Shown here: piece by piece, positions 55,755 through 64,000 of the stretch
How positions within the stretch are numbered: the stretch's first letter is position 1
Layout of the letters: every line of letters starts with the position of its first letter
NCBI RefSeq assembly: GCF_002844275.1
Contig: NZ_NXGX01000001.1
Location: 62,001 to 126,000 of the forward strand
Length of the DNA: 64,000 nt
From: Thalassospira lohafexi
Lineage (GTDB): Bacteria > Pseudomonadota > Alphaproteobacteria > Rhodospirillales > Thalassospiraceae
Reading direction: 5' to 3'
Made by a program: the position numbers and the translations under genes
Notes under the pieces: generated by a model
Told to the model about the DNA's origin: nothing
Seen by the model: only the letters and a program-made list of their open reading frames with translations
Databases searched by the model: none

Positions 55755-55789
55755 TGACCGAATGGTCAGAAATGCTTTCCATTCGGTCA
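55755..55789. promoter_or_regulatory. TetR-type operator upstream of the SAHH-family gene
   Basis: The perfect pair TGACCGAATGG (55755-55765) and CCATTCGGTCA (55779-55789) lies about 60-90 bases before the next gene. The left arm itself includes the palindrome GACC-GAAT-GGTC (55756-55767), a form common in TetR-family operators. No TetR gene is in the window. Confidence 0.6.
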
Positions 55790-55847
55790 GGCTGGCATTA
55801 ACGTCCGGCCAGAAGATTCGCCCCACGACGTTAAGAGACCAGCCCAT

Positions 55848-57014
55848 ATGACCAGTCGCATCAAAGACCCGGCCCTAGCCACCCAGATCAACGACGAAAC
55901 TCTTGCCTGGCGGGAAGTTATCTGTCCGGTGACAGCGAAATACGGAAATTATGTCGCCAAACGTGATTTGCGCGACAAAACCATCGTCAGTTTCCAGCAT
56001 GTTCTGGAAGATACCATTCCGACACTTTTGCCCTTTGTCAAAGCCGGGGCCAAGGTAAAGGTCGGGGCGTGCAATCCCGACAGTACCGATGACGTTGCAG
56101 CGGCGTATCTGGCGGCCAACGGGGTTGAGGTGCATGCGTTTTCGGGCATGACGCCAGATGAATATGCCAAAAGCATCGATATCCTGTCGTCCGAGCCCGC
56201 CGACATTGTCGCGGACATGGGCGGTGAACTGATTGAGGCGTTTGTTCAAAAGGGCCAGAAGGTTGACGGCGCGCTTGAGGCGACGACCACTGGTGTGCAC
56301 CGGGTGGAGAAACTTGATTATGCCTTCCCGGTGTTTAACTGGAACGATATCGCGATCAAGGATCGCCTGCATAACCGCCATCATGTGGCACAGGAAATGT
56401 GGCCGGTGTTTTCCAATGTGACGGGATTGGCGCTGTATGGCCGGTCGGTTCTGGTGATCGGGTTTGGTCCGGTGGGGCGCGGTGTTGCCGAACGTGCGCG
56501 TAATCTGGGTGCTGTGGTATCGGTTGCCGAACGTGATCCGGTGCGCGCGCTTGAAGCCCAGCATCACGGGTGCCGGGTCGTGGCGCTTGAAGACGGTTTA
56601 AAAGAAAGTGCGATCATTGTCACCGCGACGGGGCTTTCGGGCATTCTGGGCGAAAAACAGATCAAAATGGCCCGCCGTGGGGCGGTTCTGGTCAATGTCG
56701 GGCATTCCAATACCGAGATTGATGTCGCCTGGCTTGATACCCAGAAGCAGACCAAAATGCGCCGCTATATCGAGCGGTTCGAGCTTGATAACAACCGCGA
56801 GGTTTATCTTCTTAATCGCGGCAGTTTGTTGAATCTGGCACCGGGTATGGGCGGATCGGGCAAGGATCTGTTTGATCCGTTTTCCGCCATCCTTATTCGC
56901 GGCATTGACTGGCTGGCATCGGGTGGGGCGGCATCGTTCAAGCCGGGGTTCTATGCGTATCCGGGCGAAATCGAACGTGAAATCGCCGAAGCGATCCTGC
57001 ATTCACACAGCTAA
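55848..57014 (+). CDS. Divergent adenosylhomocysteinase-family protein
   Basis: Related to S-adenosylhomocysteine hydrolase but not typical. The 388-residue protein has the NAD motif VIGFGPVGRGVAERAR (near 204-218), ALEATTTGVHRVE (Glu144) and VNVGHSNTEID (His286). However, the canonical KFDN loop reads DRLHN, so Lys171 is present but the catalytic Asp aligns with His175. The N-terminal substrate-binding helix starts QHVLEDTIPTL rather than the usual HMTxxT-type sequence, and the C-terminal Lys/Tyr that contact NAD are absent. It is shorter than normal SAHH. A different nucleoside substrate is plausible. Confidence 0.82.
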   Translation: MTSRIKDPALATQINDETLAWREVICPVTAKYGNYVAKRDLRDKTIVSFQHVLEDTIPTLLPFVKAGAKVKVGACNPDSTDDVAAAYLAANGVEVHAFSGMTPDEYAKSIDILSSEPADIVADMGGELIEAFVQKGQKVDGALEATTTGVHRVEKLDYAFPVFNWNDIAIKDRLHNRHHVAQEMWPVFSNVTGLALYGRSVLVIGFGPVGRGVAERARNLGAVVSVAERDPVRALEAQHHGCRVVALEDGLKESAIIVTATGLSGILGEKQIKMARRGAVLVNVGHSNTEIDVAWLDTQKQTKMRRYIERFELDNNREVYLLNRGSLLNLAPGMGGSGKDLFDPFSAILIRGIDWLASGGAASFKPGFYAYPGEIEREIAEAILHSHS

Positions 57015-57035
57015 GTTCCGATGACAGCAGAACGC

Positions 57036-57066
57036 AAAACACCCCGGCGATGACCGGGGTGTTTTT
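57036..57066 (+). terminator. Terminator after the SAHH-family gene
   Basis: A perfect 12-bp stem AAAACACCCCGG / CCGGGGTGTTTT with 6-base loop and a T run. Also suits the convergent MCP gene. Confidence 0.92.
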
Positions 57067-57091
57067 GTGTGTGCGGATTTTGACGATCCGG

Positions 57092-59191
57092 TCAGGCGCG
57101 ATAGCCAATGCGCAGATTGCCCCATTGTTCGCCGTTAACCATGATCGGCACATCGCATTCCTTCATGAAGACGACGCTGTCGCCCATATCGCGGAAATAG
57201 GTTTGCAGAAGATGGGGTTTGGTATTGCGCGCCGCCATCAAACCGGCCCGGTCATCAAAGATGCGCCGGTTGCGACAGTTGCCCATGTTCCATGCCGGTT
57301 CGCCGGGACGTTGGGGTTGACTGTAAATCTTGTTGTGGGTCGGAAGATAGCCGTTGAAATCGACCCCGGCGGCAAAGACGATGTGCTTGTCCTTTTCAAG
57401 GACGGCTTCCTGAAGCGGGGTGAAGTTGCGGTCCGTGAACGCGATATAGGGCGTCATGAACTGTTTGGGATCACTGCCCGCAATTGACTCGTAACGCGGA
57501 CTGAACAGATCGTCGTGCTCGACTTCCTTGTTGCGCAGTCCTGTTTCAAGAACCTTGCCAAGTTCACCGGCCAGTTTCATCCCGATATCGGCGATCTTGC
57601 CGTCATGTTCGTGGGTTTTACGCAGATGGTCGAGAATGACCTCATAGGCCTGATCGTCGACTTCGGTGAACTGAACATGGGTCCCAAGGTTTGAGACGGC
57701 CTTGACAATCCCATGCAGAACCGTGCCATCGACCATGGTGATGATGATTGGTTTGGCCCGGTCCTTTTCACTGGCGTCAATGCGGGCCAGCAGTCCGGAA
57801 GGTGACATGTCCGCCGTCACCCCGCTTCGGACATCGCCGCCACCAAAATCAACCTTGATGTCGACGGCAATCGGGGCGCGTTCTTCGTTGCGGCGGTTGG
57901 TGTTATCGGCACTGCGCAAGACACCACGGAAACGGCTTTCCATTTCGTTGATGTCGTTGCGGATGTTGGAGGCCAGAATACGCAGGTTTTCAGCGGTTTC
58001 ACTGGCATTTTGGGATTTGTCACTGGCCAGTGCGATGTCGCTTGAAATCCCCTGCATGTGGGTCGAGACTTCCTGCGCACTCGATGAAATTTCGGCAATC
58101 GCGGCGGTTTGTTGTTCGACCGACGCGGAAATATCCGATGAAAGCTGGCTGACTTCGTCAATCGCGCCACCGATGCCTTCAATCGCGGTCACGGCCTCAG
58201 ACGTTGCCCCCTGAATGGCGGTGATTTGCGAATTGATGTCGAGGATGGCTTTTTCGGTCTGGGTCGCGAGGTTTTTGACCTCGTTGGCAACCACGGCAAA
58301 GCCCTTGCCAGCGTCCCCGGCACGCGCGGCCTCGATGGTGGCGTTCAGGGCCAGCATCTTGGTCTGATCAGAAATGCGTTTGACGATATCAACAACCTTG
58401 CCGATCTCGCTTGCGGTGTCTGACAGGCTGTTCATCGTCTGCGATGTTTCGCGCGCGCGAGTTACGGCCTGACCGGCAATGTCATTGGTTTTATGAATGC
58501 GGTCGGCGATCTCATGGCTGGATGCCTGAAGTTCTTCGGTCGCGGATGCCACGGTTGAGACATTGTTGCTGGCGATTGCGGTGGTTGAGGTGATCCGTTC
58601 GACCAGACTGGAAAGGTCGTTGGCATCGTTTTCCATGGCTTGCGCCACGTCATTGGTACGGCCCGCCTGAAAACCGACTTCGGATATGATGTTGTCGGTT
58701 TCACGTTCGATGATTTCGGACATCGACTGGACTTCGGATGCCGAACGGCGCTGCATTTTCTTTGCCTGAATGGCCGACATCAGGCTTGCCATATCGGCCA
58801 TCAAAAGGCATTGGGCCGCATCAATGAAGGCAGGGGTGTTGCGTGTACGTTTTGTGCCCGAGGCCAGTGACGCACAGCTTGCCGCTGTGGTGTGATAGGC
58901 CTGCACCAGACGGTCGGGCGAAATATCGGTTGCGGCGTCGGCGAGCAGGTGCTCATCGAAGCACTGGTTAAACGCGCTGGCAGAAGTGGCATTGGCCATG
59001 GCGCGGAAACGGTTGGCAAGACCGTCAACAAAGCTTCGCGGATCGCCGGGATCGGCGCTGCTTTGGCCGGTGCCAAACAATTGGCCAATCAAGCCTTCTG
59101 CCAGTTGGGTGGCATGTTGCTCAAAAAGGTCCTTTGTTTCACCTATGCGCGCATAGATTGTGTTTTCAGACGTTGCAGAGGCGTGATTCAT
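57092..59191 (-). CDS. Soluble methyl-accepting chemotaxis protein with PilZ and C-terminal sensor-like domain
   Basis: The 699-residue protein has no membrane helix. It has an N-terminal helical domain (~1-150) that may be globin-like, the MCP signalling hairpin (~160-430; tip [20 protein letters not shown] and [15 protein letters not shown]), then a PilZ domain (~440-540; RRNEER and ADMSPSG, the c-di-GMP-binding RxxxR and DxSxxG), and a C-terminal ~130-residue module ending NLRIGYRA. The architecture couples chemotaxis signalling to c-di-GMP. The ligand of the terminal domain is unknown. Confidence 0.9.
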   Translation of the reverse strand: MNHASATSENTIYARIGETKDLFEQHATQLAEGLIGQLFGTGQSSADPGDPRSFVDGLANRFRAMANATSASAFNQCFDEHLLADAATDISPDRLVQAYHTTAASCASLASGTKRTRNTPAFIDAAQCLLMADMASLMSAIQAKKMQRRSASEVQSMSEIIERETDNIISEVGFQAGRTNDVAQAMENDANDLSSLVERITSTTAIASNNVSTVASATEELQASSHEIADRIHKTNDIAGQAVTRARETSQTMNSLSDTASEIGKVVDIVKRISDQTKMLALNATIEAARAGDAGKGFAVVANEVKNLATQTEKAILDINSQITAIQGATSEAVTAIEGIGGAIDEVSQLSSDISASVEQQTAAIAEISSSAQEVSTHMQGISSDIALASDKSQNASETAENLRILASNIRNDINEMESRFRGVLRSADNTNRRNEERAPIAVDIKVDFGGGDVRSGVTADMSPSGLLARIDASEKDRAKPIIITMVDGTVLHGIVKAVSNLGTHVQFTEVDDQAYEVILDHLRKTHEHDGKIADIGMKLAGELGKVLETGLRNKEVEHDDLFSPRYESIAGSDPKQFMTPYIAFTDRNFTPLQEAVLEKDKHIVFAAGVDFNGYLPTHNKIYSQPQRPGEPAWNMGNCRNRRIFDDRAGLMAARNTKPHLLQTYFRDMGDSVVFMKECDVPIMVNGEQWGNLRIGYRA

Positions 59192-59329
59192 TTTTACGTC
59201 TCTCCCTTTTCCCCTAGCGGCGCATTGGCCGGTTTTGCGCAGATTCTTAATACTCTGCGTTCATGTCTTTGAAGTCTACCACTACCCGTCGGGGGACGAG
59301 ATATCATACTTTAGGTTGATACGAAAAAG

Positions 59330-59353
59330 TGGCCCGTCAAGACTGACGGGCCA
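59330..59353 (-). terminator. Terminator after mcd
   Basis: A perfect 10-bp stem TGGCCCGTCA / TGACGGGCCA with an AGAC loop; on the minus strand it is followed by ctttttcg. Confidence 0.88.
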
Positions 59354-59426
59354 AGTTTGCCCTCGTTGGTTACAGGGGCCACGGTTCGAGATGTAAATTT
59401 ATGTCAGGTTTCAATCTGTTAGCGGG

Positions 59427-61094
59427 TCAACGGCCCAGAATGCCGCGGGTGACGACCTGTGCCTGAATTTCAGCAGCGCCTTCAAAAATATTCAAAATAC
59501 GGGCATCACAGAGGACCCGGCTGATTTGATATTCCAGCGCATAACCATTGCCGCCGTGAATCTGAAGCGCATTGTCGGCATTTGACCACGCGACGCGCGC
59601 GCCCAGAAGCTTTGCCATGCCGGCCTCAATGTCGCAGCGGATATCCTGATCCTTTTCAAGGGCCGAGAAATAGGTCAACTGACGGGCAATCATGGTTTCC
59701 ACGACCATCCATGCGACCTTGCCATACACACGCGGAAAGGCATAAAGCGGTTTGGAAAACTGCACACGGTCCTTGGCATAGCGCATGCCGATTTCAAGGG
59801 CGTTCTGGGCAACACCAACCGCACGGGCCGCGGTTTGAATGCGCGCAGACTCGAACGTTGCCATCAGTTGCTTGAACCCCTGTCCTTCGTCGCCGCCCAG
59901 AAGGTTTTCGCTGGGCACCTCGAACCCGTCAAACGACAGTTCGTATTCTTTCATCCCGCGATAGCCAAGAACCTCAATCTCGCCGCCGGACATGCCGTTG
60001 GCCGGGAAGGGATCATTGTCCGTGCCGCGTGGTTTTTCCGCCAAAAGCATCGAAAGCCCGCGATAGCCAGCTTCATCCGGGTTGGTGCGCGCCAAAAGCG
60101 TCATCAGGTCAGACCGGGCGGCATGGGTGATCCAGGTTTTGTTGCCGGTGACCTTGTACGTATCGCCATCCTTGACCGCACGGGTGCGCAAATGGGCAAG
60201 ATCGGAACCATTGTTTGGTTCGGTAAAGACAGCGGTCGGCAGGATTTCACCCGATGCCAGTTTGGGCAGGTAATGCTGTTTTTGTGCGTCCGTCCCGCCA
60301 AGGCGGATTAGTTCGGCGGCAATTTCCGACCGGGTGCCGAGCGACCCGACCCCGATATAGCCGCGTGACAGTTCCTCGGTCACGACGCACATGGCGGTTT
60401 TGCCCATGCCAAGCCCGCCGAATTCTTCGGGGATGGTCAGGCCAAACACACCGAGTTCGGACATCTCATTGACGATTTCAATCGGGATCAACTCATCGCG
60501 TTCGTGCCAGCCGTGGGCATGGGGGGTGACCTTTTCATCGACGAAACGGCGGAACTGGTTGCGCACCATATCGAGCGTTTCGTCTTCAAGGCCGGTTTCG
60601 CCAAACTGGCCGGTATCAAGGCTGTCTTGGATTTCATGGGCAATGGCGCGCCGCGTGGCATCCGAGTTGCCATGGGTCGCCAGCATTTTAACCGATGGGT
60701 TGGCCGAGAATGCCGTAATGACATCGGTGGGAACGCCAAGGGTCGATAGGCGGATAAACTCGCCCTGCGACATGGCAATGCCGCCTGAAATCTGGGCCAG
60801 ATATTCGCCAAAGGCGGCTTGCAGGATAAGCTTTTCAAGTGTGCCGTATTTGCCCTGTGTGTTCAGGCGTTCTGACCAAGCCTTCATTTGTTGAAGGGCG
60901 GTGACATAGGTCGTGAACCAGGCAAAGCCATGGGCGGCAAACTGATGTTCATCAAAGGCGGCGGCATCAACCTTGCCGTCGATGGTGACCGCCGTGCGCA
61001 GGGCATTTTCGGCGGCATCATACACAGGTGCCAATGCCGACACGGCGTCGTCACACAGACGGTTCAAATCAGCAAGCAGGGCGGTTTCGGTCAT
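59427..61094 (-). CDS. mcd: (2S)-methylsuccinyl-CoA dehydrogenase Mcd
   Basis: FAD enzyme oxidising methylsuccinyl-CoA to mesaconyl-CoA in the ethylmalonyl-CoA pathway; electrons pass to ETF. The 555-residue protein is longer than most acyl-CoA dehydrogenases because of an extra N-terminal domain (~150 residues, with YGTLEKLILQAAFGEYLAQI), which marks Mcd. The core has FGLTIPEEFGGLGMG, TEPNNGSDLAHLRTRA and the catalytic Glu in ILNIFEGAAEIQ. ATG 61094 has gagga upstream; ATG 61121 is possible. It lies downstream of ccr. Confidence 0.93.
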   Translation of the reverse strand: MTETALLADLNRLCDDAVSALAPVYDAAENALRTAVTIDGKVDAAAFDEHQFAAHGFAWFTTYVTALQQMKAWSERLNTQGKYGTLEKLILQAAFGEYLAQISGGIAMSQGEFIRLSTLGVPTDVITAFSANPSVKMLATHGNSDATRRAIAHEIQDSLDTGQFGETGLEDETLDMVRNQFRRFVDEKVTPHAHGWHERDELIPIEIVNEMSELGVFGLTIPEEFGGLGMGKTAMCVVTEELSRGYIGVGSLGTRSEIAAELIRLGGTDAQKQHYLPKLASGEILPTAVFTEPNNGSDLAHLRTRAVKDGDTYKVTGNKTWITHAARSDLMTLLARTNPDEAGYRGLSMLLAEKPRGTDNDPFPANGMSGGEIEVLGYRGMKEYELSFDGFEVPSENLLGGDEGQGFKQLMATFESARIQTAARAVGVAQNALEIGMRYAKDRVQFSKPLYAFPRVYGKVAWMVVETMIARQLTYFSALEKDQDIRCDIEAGMAKLLGARVAWSNADNALQIHGGNGYALEYQISRVLCDARILNIFEGAAEIQAQVVTRGILGR

Positions 61095-61178
61095 GGTTCT
61101 GGTCCTCGGATCGGCAATCATGTGGGGCGATTGCGCAACAGAATTCAGGTATCGGAGCTAACTGCCCGAAAAGGGTGG

Positions 61179-61223
61179 TGGCACCCCGTACGCTGATCGG
61201 GCGAGAACGCGCGCGGGGTGCCA
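61179..61223. repeat. Hairpin between ccr and mcd
   Basis: A perfect 10-bp pair TGGCACCCCG / CGGGGTGCCA with a 25-base loop. It has no T run, so it may be a weak terminator or an mRNA-processing site that balances ccr and mcd levels. Confidence 0.4.
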
Positions 61224-61250
61224 ACGGTCAGTCGAAAGCCTTATGTGGGT

Positions 61251-62531
61251 TCAGCTTTCGACTGCTTCTTCAAGTGTGCGCATGCCGGGGCGTTTTGCCT
61301 GTACCAGTACAGCCATATTTCCCGGTTTGTGTTCGTTGCGCATCATCTTCATGTGCGAACGCGGGATATCATCCCAACTGAACACTTCGGACATGCTGGG
61401 ATCAATACGGCGTTCGATCATCAGCTTGTTGGCCTGTGCGGCTTGTTTCAGGTTGGCAAAGTGGCTGCCTTGAATGCGTTTTTGGCGCATCCAGACGAAT
61501 CGCGCATCAAACGTCAGGTTAAAGCCGGTGGTTCCGGCACAGAAAACAACCATGCCGCCGCGTTTAACCACATTGCACGATACCGGGAAGGTTTGTTCGC
61601 CGGGATGTTCAAAGACGATATCAACGTCATTGCCCTTGCCGGTGATGTCCCAGATGGCTTTGCCAAATTTGCGAACTTCTTTCATGTAATCGCCAAATTC
61701 CGGGCCATTGACCGTGGGCAACTGGCCCCAGCAATTGAAATCCTTGCGGTTGATGACAGCCTTGGCACCAAGGCCCAGCACAAACTCGCGCTTGGACTCG
61801 TCGGATATGACGCCAATGGCATTGGCCCCGGCGGTGGTGATCAACTGGATCGCCATCGATCCCAAACCACCCGATGCCCCCCACACCAGAACATTATGCC
61901 CCGGACGCAGGATGTGCGGACGATGGCCAAACAGCATGCGATAGGCGGTGGCAAGGGTCAGGGTGTAACACGCACTTTCTTCCCACGTCAGATGTTTGGG
62001 ACGCGGCATGAGTTGCTGTGACTGAACACAGGTGAACTGGGCAAAGGACCCGTCGGGGGTTTCATAGCCCCAAATACGCTGGGTCGGGGATAGCATCGGA
62101 TCGCCACCGTTGCATTCCTCGTCATCGCCATCATCCTGATTACAGTGAATGACGACTTCATCGCCAACTTTCCAGCGCGTGACCTTGGAGCCAACCGCCC
62201 AGACGATGCCCGACGCATCGGACCCGGCGATATGATAGGGCAGGTCATGAACATCAAAGACCGAGATCGGTTGGCCAAGGGACGCCCATACGCCGTTATA
62301 ATTCACGCCGGCCGCCATCACGAGAACGAGGACTTCGTGGCTGTCAGGCTGTGTCACCGGCAGGACTTCGCATTGCATGGCGGTATCAGGTTCGCCGTGG
62401 CGTTCACGACGAATGGCCCAGCCATACATGTTTTTGGGCACATGACCCAATGGCGGGATTTCGCCAATTTCATATAAGTCTTTTACTTCCTGACCGCCGC
62501 GGAAAGGCAATACTTCGGCAGTGGTATTCAT
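61251..62531 (-). CDS. ccr: Crotonyl-CoA carboxylase/reductase Ccr
   Basis: Key enzyme of the ethylmalonyl-CoA pathway: reductively carboxylates crotonyl-CoA to ethylmalonyl-CoA using NADPH. The 426-residue protein has GVNYNGVWASLGQP, YETPDGSFAQFT, the cofactor motif WGASGGLGSMAIQL and FEHPGEQTFPVS, as in Ccr. ATG 62531 follows aaggag; the GTG at 62540 is too close to it. It leads ccr-mcd and is divergent from ecm. Confidence 0.95.
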   Translation of the reverse strand: MNTTAEVLPFRGGQEVKDLYEIGEIPPLGHVPKNMYGWAIRRERHGEPDTAMQCEVLPVTQPDSHEVLVLVMAAGVNYNGVWASLGQPISVFDVHDLPYHIAGSDASGIVWAVGSKVTRWKVGDEVVIHCNQDDGDDEECNGGDPMLSPTQRIWGYETPDGSFAQFTCVQSQQLMPRPKHLTWEESACYTLTLATAYRMLFGHRPHILRPGHNVLVWGASGGLGSMAIQLITTAGANAIGVISDESKREFVLGLGAKAVINRKDFNCWGQLPTVNGPEFGDYMKEVRKFGKAIWDITGKGNDVDIVFEHPGEQTFPVSCNVVKRGGMVVFCAGTTGFNLTFDARFVWMRQKRIQGSHFANLKQAAQANKLMIERRIDPSMSEVFSWDDIPRSHMKMMRNEHKPGNMAVLVQAKRPGMRTLEEAVES

Positions 62532-62833
62532 GACCTTCACTCCTTGTTCGGGGTCGATCCGAATCGCGCCGGGCTGTCGTGTAATAAAATTACCCTGTGT
62601 TGCGCTGCGGTCGACGAATCCTCCAAGCCACGGAATTTGTTTTTATTTCCCTGACAATTCCCCGGTTTTCAGCCGATATTTCGCGACGGTTTTCCGGGAT
62701 TAGTTTGTTTTCGCTTTTATCGCGTTGCACAAATTGTTATATAATTATCCAAATTATGTCTAGTGGATAATTTAATAACGTTTTCGTGTAATAAAACGTA
62801 AGCGTTTCAGCAATAAAAGTACGCGAGGTCGTG
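62532..62833. promoter_or_regulatory. Divergent promoter region of ccr-mcd and ecm
   Basis: 302 bases, very AT-rich in the right half. A perfect 9-bp pair AATTATCCA (62743-62751) and TGGATAATT (62764-62772) around a 12-base loop is a likely operator. A second pair ACGTTTT / AAAACGT lies at 62778-62799. No clear -10/-35 pair was fixed. No ORF. Confidence 0.5.
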
Positions 62834-64000
62834 ATGCCGATGGAAAACCAGCGCAGCGCAGTAAATGCGGAACGGGATCGCCCATGGTTGATCCGGACCT
62901 ATGCCGGGCACAGTTCGGCGGCGGCGTCGAACGCGCTGTATCGGCAGAATCTGGCGAAAGGGCAAACCGGGCTTTCGGTGGCCTTCGACCTGCCAACCCA
63001 GACGGGCTACGATTCGGATCATGTTCTGGCGCGCGGTGAAGTTGGCAAGGTCGGGGTGCCGGTTGGGCATCTCGGCGACATGATGACCTTGTTTGACGGC
63101 ATTCCACTTGATCAGATGAACACATCGATGACGATCAATGCGCCCGCTGCATGGTTGTTATCGCTTTATATCGCGGTGGCGGAAAAGCAGGGAACGCCGC
63201 GTGCCAGCCTTCAGGGCACGACCCAGAACGACATCATCAAGGAATATCTGTCACGCGGGACATATATCTTTCCGCCCGCACCGAGTTTGAAACTGATCAC
63301 CGATGTTGCGGCATTTACGTACCGCGAGGTGCCCAAATGGAACCCGATGAATGTCTGTTCGTACCATTTGCAAGAAGCCGGTGCGACGGCTGAACAGGAA
63401 CTGGCCTATGCGCTGGGCACGGCGATTGCGGTTCTGGATGCGGTGCGCGATTCGGGGCAGGTGCCCGAAGAAGACTTTGCCAAGGTGGTCGGGCGGATTT
63501 CATTTTTCGTCAATGCCGGTATACGCTTTGTCACGGAAATCTGCAAGATGCGGGCATTTTGCGAGCTGTGGGATGAAATCACCCGCGACCGATATGGCAT
63601 CGAAGACGCCAAATACCGCCGGTTCCGTTATGGGGTTCAGGTCAATTCGCTGGGGCTTACCGAACAGCAGCCCGAAAACAACGTCTATCGCATCCTGATC
63701 GAAATGCTGTCGGTGGTTTTATCGAAAAATGCCCGGGCACGCGCGGTGCAGCTTCCGGCGTGGAACGAGGCGCTTGGCCTGCCACGGCCCTGGGATCAGC
63801 AATGGTCGCTGCGGCTTCAGCAAATCATGGCCTATGAAACCGATCTTCTGGAATATGAGGACCTGTTTGATGGCAATCCGGCGATTGAGCGCAAGGTCGG
63901 GACTCTTAAGGACGGCGCACGGGCCGAACTGGCCCGACTTGATGCCATGGGTGGGGCAATTGCGGCGGTGGATGCCGGATATATGAAACAGGAACTGGTC
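62834..64000 (+). CDS. ecm: Ethylmalonyl-CoA mutase Ecm, N-terminal part (3' end outside window)
   Basis: Adenosylcobalamin-dependent mutase converting ethylmalonyl-CoA to methylsuccinyl-CoA. The open frame of 389 codons runs off the window edge. It starts MPMENQRSAVNAERDRPWLI and contains TYAGHSSAAASNALYRQNLA, GLSVAFDLPTQTGYDSDH and TTQNDIIKEYLSRGTYIFPP, of the methylmalonyl-CoA mutase large-subunit type. Identity as Ecm rather than Mcm rests on the ccr-mcd neighbours. ATG 62834 follows gagg; ATG 62840 is an alternative. Confidence 0.9.
   Translation, partial: MPMENQRSAVNAERDRPWLIRTYAGHSSAAASNALYRQNLAKGQTGLSVAFDLPTQTGYDSDHVLARGEVGKVGVPVGHLGDMMTLFDGIPLDQMNTSMTINAPAAWLLSLYIAVAEKQGTPRASLQGTTQNDIIKEYLSRGTYIFPPAPSLKLITDVAAFTYREVPKWNPMNVCSYHLQEAGATAEQELAYALGTAIAVLDAVRDSGQVPEEDFAKVVGRISFFVNAGIRFVTEICKMRAFCELWDEITRDRYGIEDAKYRRFRYGVQVNSLGLTEQQPENNVYRILIEMLSVVLSKNARARAVQLPAWNEALGLPRPWDQQWSLRLQQIMAYETDLLEYEDLFDGNPAIERKVGTLKDGARAELARLDAMGGAIAAVDAGYMKQELV

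Noticed and set aside
1-64000. CRISPR arrays, prophage or complete insertion sequences
   Set aside because: No regularly spaced repeats, integrase, phage structural genes or transposase frames were seen.

Overview
The window looks like a chromosomal segment of a marine or soil alphaproteobacterium of the Rhodospirillales, with Thalassospira-like gene content. The placement is inferred from gene neighbourhoods (lptM-lysA beside argH/tlpA, hisC-tyrC behind a chorismate mutase, ftsE divergent from an MJ0042 zinc-ribbon protein, a TIGR02302 protein, the ethylmalonyl-CoA pathway), from a CtrA-type site and from a GANTC-rich region; no database search was possible. Nearly every base is ordinary single-copy coding DNA. 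No tRNA, rRNA, CRISPR array, prophage or complete insertion sequence was seen.

Layout. 1-7.0 kb: the 3' end of pyruvate carboxylase, glycolate oxidase glcDEF and a small unknown protein. 7.1-13.9 kb: the phosphate cluster pstS, pstC, pstA, pstB, phoU, phoB, with a 267-bp structured inverted-repeat element between pstS and pstC. 14-17 kb: two ion antiporters. 17.2-22 kb: a pteridine-reductase-like SDR and folB, then a GANTC-rich, DnaA-box-containing gap (possible replication origin), then uvrC, pgsA, moaE. 22-25 kb: an unknown lipoprotein pair, then metXW. 25.6-31.2 kb: chorismate mutase, hisC, tyrC, two EamA transporters and a ChaC-like enzyme. 31.2-38.5 kb: plsC, a YdcF protein, ftsEX with a divergent zinc-ribbon protein and a CtrA site, and a large TIGR02302 protein. 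38.7-42.1 kb: argH-lptM-lysA divergent from a TlpA-like thioredoxin. 42.3-48.7 kb: rbsK, xylB, a 3-hydroxyacyl-CoA dehydrogenase, etfBA, a cobalamin adenosyltransferase and a twin-TM protein. 48.9-54.7 kb: a PAS/sigma-54 activator divergent from a cyanate-type ABC transporter and cyanase. 55-59 kb: a glutathione transferase, a divergent SAHH-family protein and a soluble MCP-PilZ protein. 59.4-64 kb: mcd, ccr and the start of ecm (ethylmalonyl-CoA pathway).

How it fits together. Glycolate oxidation, pyruvate carboxylation, the ethylmalonyl-CoA pathway, ETF and cobalamin adenosylation together suggest growth on C2 compounds and short acyl-CoAs. The most complete regulatory system readable from sequence is the cyanate locus: a sigma-54 enhancer-binding protein, three copies of the palindrome TACGA-N4-TCGTA in the divergent gap, a consensus -24/-12 promoter, then transporter and cyanase. 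The other leading novelty candidates are the putative origin upstream of uvrC and the structured element in the pst operon.
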